Shown: piece by piece, positions 60,766 through 64,000 of the stretch
Layout of the letters: each line of letters opens with the position of its first letter
How positions within the stretch are numbered: position 1 is the stretch's first letter
NCBI RefSeq assembly: GCF_030908385.1
Contig: NZ_CP133091.1
Coordinates: forward strand, 1,384,501-1,448,500
Source: Mangrovimonas sp. YM274
GTDB lineage: Bacteria > Bacteroidota > Bacteroidia > Flavobacteriales > Flavobacteriaceae
DNA length: 64,000 nt
Direction of reading: 5' to 3'
Made by a program: the position numbers and the translations under genes
Notes under the pieces: model-generated
Databases searched by the model: none
The model's input: only the letters and a program-made list of their open reading frames with translations
What the model was told of the DNA's origin: nothing

Positions 60766-62109
60766 TTAAATACCAGTATAATTAGATGGTGTGATTACTT
60801 TTAATTCGTCCTTGATTTCTTCAGACACCTCTAAGGTATCAATAAAATTTGAAATAGACGTTTGAGTAATCCTTTCATTGGTTCTGGTAAGGCCTTTTAA
60901 AGCTTCGTAAGGATTAGGATAGCCTTCTCTTCTCAAAATAGTTTGAATAGCTTCAGCAACTACCGCCCAGTTGTTTTCCAGGTCTTGCGCAAACTTAGCA
61001 TCGTTCAACAATAGTTTGTTCAATCCTTTCAACGTAGCTTTAAATCCAATGATGGTATGTCCAAAAGGAACCCCAACATTACGTAAAACGGTACTGTCAG
61101 TCAAGTCTCTTTGTAGACGAGAAATAGGTAATTTAGCCGCCAAGTGCTCAAAAATAGCATTGGCAATTCCTAAGTTTCCTTCAGAGTTTTCAAAATCAAT
61201 TGGGTTAACTTTATGTGGCATTGCGCTACTTCCAACTTCTCCTTTTTTGATTTTTTGCTTGAAATAGTCCATAGATACATACGTCCAGATATCTCTGTCC
61301 AAATCAATCAAGATGTTGTTGATTCTTTTCAAGGTGTCAAAAAGAGCTGCCATGTGATCGTAATGCTCAATTTGAGTCGTTGGGAAGGAGTGATACAATC
61401 CTAATTTCTTCTGTACAAACTGCCCTCCAAATTCTTTCCAGTCAATATTTGGGTAAGCTACTTTGTGGGCATTGTAGTTTCCTGTAGCACCACCAAATTT
61501 AGCCGCACTTGGGATATCGTTCAATAAAGCCAATTGTTCTTCAAGACGTACTACAAATACGTTAATTTCCTTACCTAAACGCGTAGGTGATGCTGGCTGA
61601 CCGTGAGTTCTTGCCAACATCGGGATGTCTGCCCATTCCTCTACAAGTTCCTTTAATTTGTTTACAACACTAAAATATTCAGGAACGTAAACGTCGTTCA
61701 TGGCTTCCTTGATGCTTAAAGGAATAGCCGTGTTGTTGATATCTTGAGACGTTAAGCCAAAGTGGATAAACTCCTTGTATTTGGCAATGTCAAGAGCATC
61801 AAACTGTTCTTTGATAAAATATTCAACAGCCTTAACGTCGTGATTGGTAATGCTTTCAATGTCTTTAATTTTAAGAGCATCTTCCGATGAGAAATTTAGG
61901 TAAATAGCTCTTAACTTATCAAATAGCGTGATGTCAAAATCGGCAAGTTGGGGTAGAGGAATTTCGCAAAGCGCGATAAAATATTCAATTTCTACCTGAA
62001 CGCGATATTTAATAAGCGCTTCTTCAGAAAAATATGGAGCAAGCGCTTCTGCTTTACTTCGGTATCTCCCATCAATTGGAGAGATGGCATTTAATGGTGA
62101 TAAAGACAT
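60766..62109 (-). CDS. purB: Adenylosuccinate lyase
   Basis: The 447-residue enzyme has the fumarase/aspartase-superfamily signature SSAMPHKVNPIDFENSEGN and the catalytic His regions HGQPASPT and HFGLTSQD. It cleaves SAICAR to AICAR and adenylosuccinate to AMP, releasing fumarate, in de novo purine synthesis. The length is family-typical. A -7 element TATCTTTG lies at 62133-62140. It is the only purine gene nearby; purL lies about 39 kb away. Confidence 0.96.
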   Translation of the reverse strand: MSLSPLNAISPIDGRYRSKAEALAPYFSEEALIKYRVQVEIEYFIALCEIPLPQLADFDITLFDKLRAIYLNFSSEDALKIKDIESITNHDVKAVEYFIKEQFDALDIAKYKEFIHFGLTSQDINNTAIPLSIKEAMNDVYVPEYFSVVNKLKELVEEWADIPMLARTHGQPASPTRLGKEINVFVVRLEEQLALLNDIPSAAKFGGATGNYNAHKVAYPNIDWKEFGGQFVQKKLGLYHSFPTTQIEHYDHMAALFDTLKRINNILIDLDRDIWTYVSMDYFKQKIKKGEVGSSAMPHKVNPIDFENSEGNLGIANAIFEHLAAKLPISRLQRDLTDSTVLRNVGVPFGHTIIGFKATLKGLNKLLLNDAKFAQDLENNWAVVAEAIQTILRREGYPNPYEALKGLTRTNERITQTSISNFIDTLEVSEEIKDELKVITPSNYTGI

Positions 62110-62132
62110 GATGTATGTTTTTTTAGAAGTTG

Positions 62133-62140
62133 CAAAGATA
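62133..62140 (-). promoter_or_regulatory. -7 element for purB
   Basis: The minus strand reads TATCTTTG, 23 nt before the purB start. No clear -33 was seen. Confidence 0.45.
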
Positions 62141-62215
62141 ATCTTTTTAGGTGTAAGACCGAAGTGCAGATTATGAAGTTTTTGGAAGAATTGGGGCGAC
62201 TTTTCTTTACAAAAT

Positions 62216-62779
62216 CTAAGATTTTATTTTTTTGAGAATATGCCGTGCTCGGGCTTTATATCCTGCACTTTGCAATTGAAAATCACGCTCCAAGATCATG
62301 GCAAGTTCCGGATGGATCCAATCGTAATCTTTGCCTAACAGAAAAAGGGTATGCATGGCATAGGCCTTTGGAGCAATTTTTTGATCATTGATCATGTAGT
62401 CAAAGCAGACTTCAATAATGCGTTCCCTATGGGTTGGGGACAATTCGGTTTGGATCCGGTTTGGAGTTTTGTCGTAATAGGCTTTAATCAGGTATTCACA
62501 TACTTTGGCCACAGGCCTTACAGCCGAATCCAAATGCACTTTACCCATATCTTCCGTAAACCTATCTAGGAATGGAATCAAAGCCTCCAAATCTTCTCCT
62601 CCTACAAACTCCAATACCCAAGCGGCCCTACAGGAAACCTTGTCATCTACCATAAACAAAATATCCAATAATTTAGGAATAAGTGTAGGGGTAGAGATTA
62701 CCAAATTGGCATAGTACAAGCGCTTTTCGCGGGAATGGTTGACAAAATTTAATTCGTCGTAGAGTTGAGCTGAAGTCAC
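62216..62779 (-). CDS. HEAT-like helical protein of unknown function
   Basis: The 187-residue protein is all-helical with HEAT-like repeats (IPKLLDILFMVDDKVSCRAAWVLEFVG, then LEALIPFLDRFT, then RERIIEVCFDYMINDQKIAPKAYAMHTLF). There is no signal peptide or catalytic motif. The start appears to be GTG at 62779; no ATG lies nearby. It precedes purB on the same strand with 106 bp between and is divergent from the haem-binding gene across 37 bp. A protein-binding or scaffold role is a guess. Confidence 0.75.
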   Translation of the reverse strand: MTSAQLYDELNFVNHSREKRLYYANLVISTPTLIPKLLDILFMVDDKVSCRAAWVLEFVGGEDLEALIPFLDRFTEDMGKVHLDSAVRPVAKVCEYLIKAYYDKTPNRIQTELSPTHRERIIEVCFDYMINDQKIAPKAYAMHTLFLLGKDYDWIHPELAMILERDFQLQSAGYKARARHILKKIKS

Positions 62780-62816
62780 TATTTATTGCTATTTTTAAAT
62801 CCTAAAAATAACTAAA

Positions 62817-63293
62817 ATGAAAATATTCAAGAAAATCTTATTGGTACTTTTAGTCCTTGTTGTTGTGGCTCAGTTTTTTGGTCCTGAAAAGAATGAGGGA
62901 GACCTTGCTTCTTTGGAGCCTTTTTTAACTGAAACCAATCCTCCGGAAGATGTAAAAGTCATTTTAAAGGAAAGTTGTTATGACTGTCATAGTGATGTAA
63001 CTAAGTATCCTTGGTATAACAATATTACGCCAGTGAATTTTTGGATGGGAGAGCATGTAGAAGATGGTAAGAAACATTTGAATTTCTCTGCTTGGAATGA
63101 CTATTCTGTGAAGAAAAAGGACCATAAATTGGATGAATTGATAGAAGAAGTTGAAGAAGGCAAAATGCCATTACCATCCTATACTTGGACTCATGGTGAA
63201 GCCAACCTTACCGAGGCCCAAATAATAGCACTTAACTCTTGGGCCAAGCAATTGCGCAACCAATACCAAGCTCAAATTACCAGCAACGATTAA
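62817..63293 (+). CDS. Membrane-anchored haem-binding domain protein
   Basis: The 158-residue protein has an N-terminal anchor or signal (about 4-20) and one c-type haem site, CYDCH (Cys54, Cys57, His58), followed by SDVTKYPWYNNITPVNFWMG. This is the pattern of the Haem_bd family in Bacteroidota. The haem would be attached in the periplasm by a cytochrome c maturation system. Its electron partner is unknown. The stop overlaps the start of the glycosyltransferase gene by one base (TAATG). Confidence 0.85.
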   Translation: MKIFKKILLVLLVLVVVAQFFGPEKNEGDLASLEPFLTETNPPEDVKVILKESCYDCHSDVTKYPWYNNITPVNFWMGEHVEDGKKHLNFSAWNDYSVKKKDHKLDELIEEVEEGKMPLPSYTWTHGEANLTEAQIIALNSWAKQLRNQYQAQITSND

Positions 63294-64000
63294 TGAAACA
63301 ACTGCTTATTATCGGCTTCGTGTGGCCCGAACCCAAAAGTTCGGCGGCAGGAAGCCGCATGATGCAATTAATTTTTAGTTTTCTTCAACAGAATTACCAA
63401 ATCACCTTTGCCACGGCAACGGCTAAAACCGATAATGCTTTTGATTTAGAAAGCATTGGTGTTACAGTAAAAGCCATAGAGCTGAACAGCTCAAGTTTTG
63501 ACACTTTTGTCAAGGAATTGCATCCCGATATTGTGTTGTTCGATCGGTTTTTGGCTGAGGAACAATTCGGTTGGCGGGTAGCAGAGCACTGCCCAAACGC
63601 TCTACGTATTTTGGATACTGAAGATTTGCATTGTCTACGCCGCGGAAGGCATCAAGCTTTAAAAGAAGCTAAGGAATTTGACAATGGTTATCTGTTCAAC
63701 GACACAGCAAAAAGGGAAATAGCCAGTATCTATCGCTGTGATTTAAGTTTGATCATTTCAGAAGTAGAAATGGACTTGCTTACTGAAACATTCAAAATAG
63801 ACCCTTCATTATTGTATTATTTACCGTTTCTTCTGGATGAAATCCCAGAGGATACTTTAAGAAATTTACCTTCGTTTGAAGAGCGGCAAGATTTTGTAAG
63901 TATTGGCAATTTCCTGCATGAGCCTAATTACAATATGGTGTTGTATTTAAAAACTGCTATTTGGCCATTGATAAGAAAGCAATTGTCTAATGCAGAATTA
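63293..64000 (+). CDS. Glycosyltransferase, 3' partial
   Basis: The frame is open from the ATG at 63293 to the window end, giving 236 residues. It begins MKQLLIIGFVWPEPKSSAAG, followed by SRMMQLIFSFLQ, the N-terminal pattern of a GT-B glycosyltransferase group in Flavobacteriaceae. The N-terminal Rossmann-like half continues with HPDIVLFDRFLAEEQFGW and DLSLIISEVEMDLL. The donor-binding C-terminal half lies outside. It is coupled to the haem-binding gene by a one-base overlap. The sugar and acceptor are unknown. Confidence 0.75.
   Translation, partial: MKQLLIIGFVWPEPKSSAAGSRMMQLIFSFLQQNYQITFATATAKTDNAFDLESIGVTVKAIELNSSSFDTFVKELHPDIVLFDRFLAEEQFGWRVAEHCPNALRILDTEDLHCLRRGRHQALKEAKEFDNGYLFNDTAKREIASIYRCDLSLIISEVEMDLLTETFKIDPSLLYYLPFLLDEIPEDTLRNLPSFEERQDFVSIGNFLHEPNYNMVLYLKTAIWPLIRKQLSNAEL

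Noticed and set aside
1-64000. tRNA, rRNA, CRISPR arrays, insertion sequences and prophage genes
   Set aside because: I looked through spacers and gene products on both strands and found no support for any of them.

Overview
This 64-kb window reads as the chromosome of a marine-type member of the Flavobacteriaceae (phylum Bacteroidota). The evidence is AT-rich DNA, -7 promoter elements of the form TAnnTTTG, secreted proteins that end in type A sorting domains of the type IX secretion system (T9SS), a type B ribosomal protein L31, a 950-residue CarB, ECF sigma operons with DUF4252 genes, and a BtuG-like vitamin B12 lipoprotein. I see no prophage, transposase, CRISPR array, tRNA or rRNA. Most of the region is ordinary housekeeping DNA.

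Layout. 1-6019: two large T9SS cargo proteins, the first cut by the window edge. 6107-13992: a long-chain acyl-CoA ligase, cytochrome bd oxidase (cydAB), an MscS-like channel, an AraC regulator and an iron alcohol dehydrogenase. 14365-22014: pyruvate phosphate dikinase (ppdK) and purL point at each other, but a small lipoprotein gene lies between them, bracketed by two identical 44-bp copies of the same terminator. 22073-27038: a fructosamine-kinase-like gene, a T9SS endonuclease I, an rRNA methyltransferase and ECF sigma operon 1. 27332-32504: an ABC exporter, a phosphohexomutase, a glycosyltransferase and a DUF4199 protein. 32665-41779: L31, a GlmU-like protein, a peptide-binding lipoprotein, mtaB, small lipoproteins, a lytic transglycosylase and cardiolipin synthase. 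41787-50228: a thioredoxin-fold protein without its cysteines, a TPR membrane protein, rpmH, carB, a minimal T9SS protein, rmuC and a histidine-rich TPR protein.

50360-56581 is a complete vitamin B12 uptake locus. The ABC transporter arm (btuF, btuC, btuD) runs left. A cobalamin riboswitch followed by btuB and a btuG-like gene runs right. The riboswitch can act in cis only on the outer-membrane arm. 56630-64000 holds an S41 peptidase, ECF sigma operon 2 (sigma factor, membrane anti-sigma candidate, two DUF4252 proteins), a 58-residue membrane protein behind purB, purB itself, a HEAT-like protein, a haem-binding protein and a glycosyltransferase cut by the window end.

The observations most worth following are the terminator-bracketed lipoprotein gene (17136-18277), a possible short transcript or micropeptide between divergent genes (about 35995-36132), a TPR protein with clustered histidines, a terminator that ends only a few bases before a start codon (22933), and the split regulation of the B12 locus. 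All functions are inferred from sequence by eye; no database search was run.
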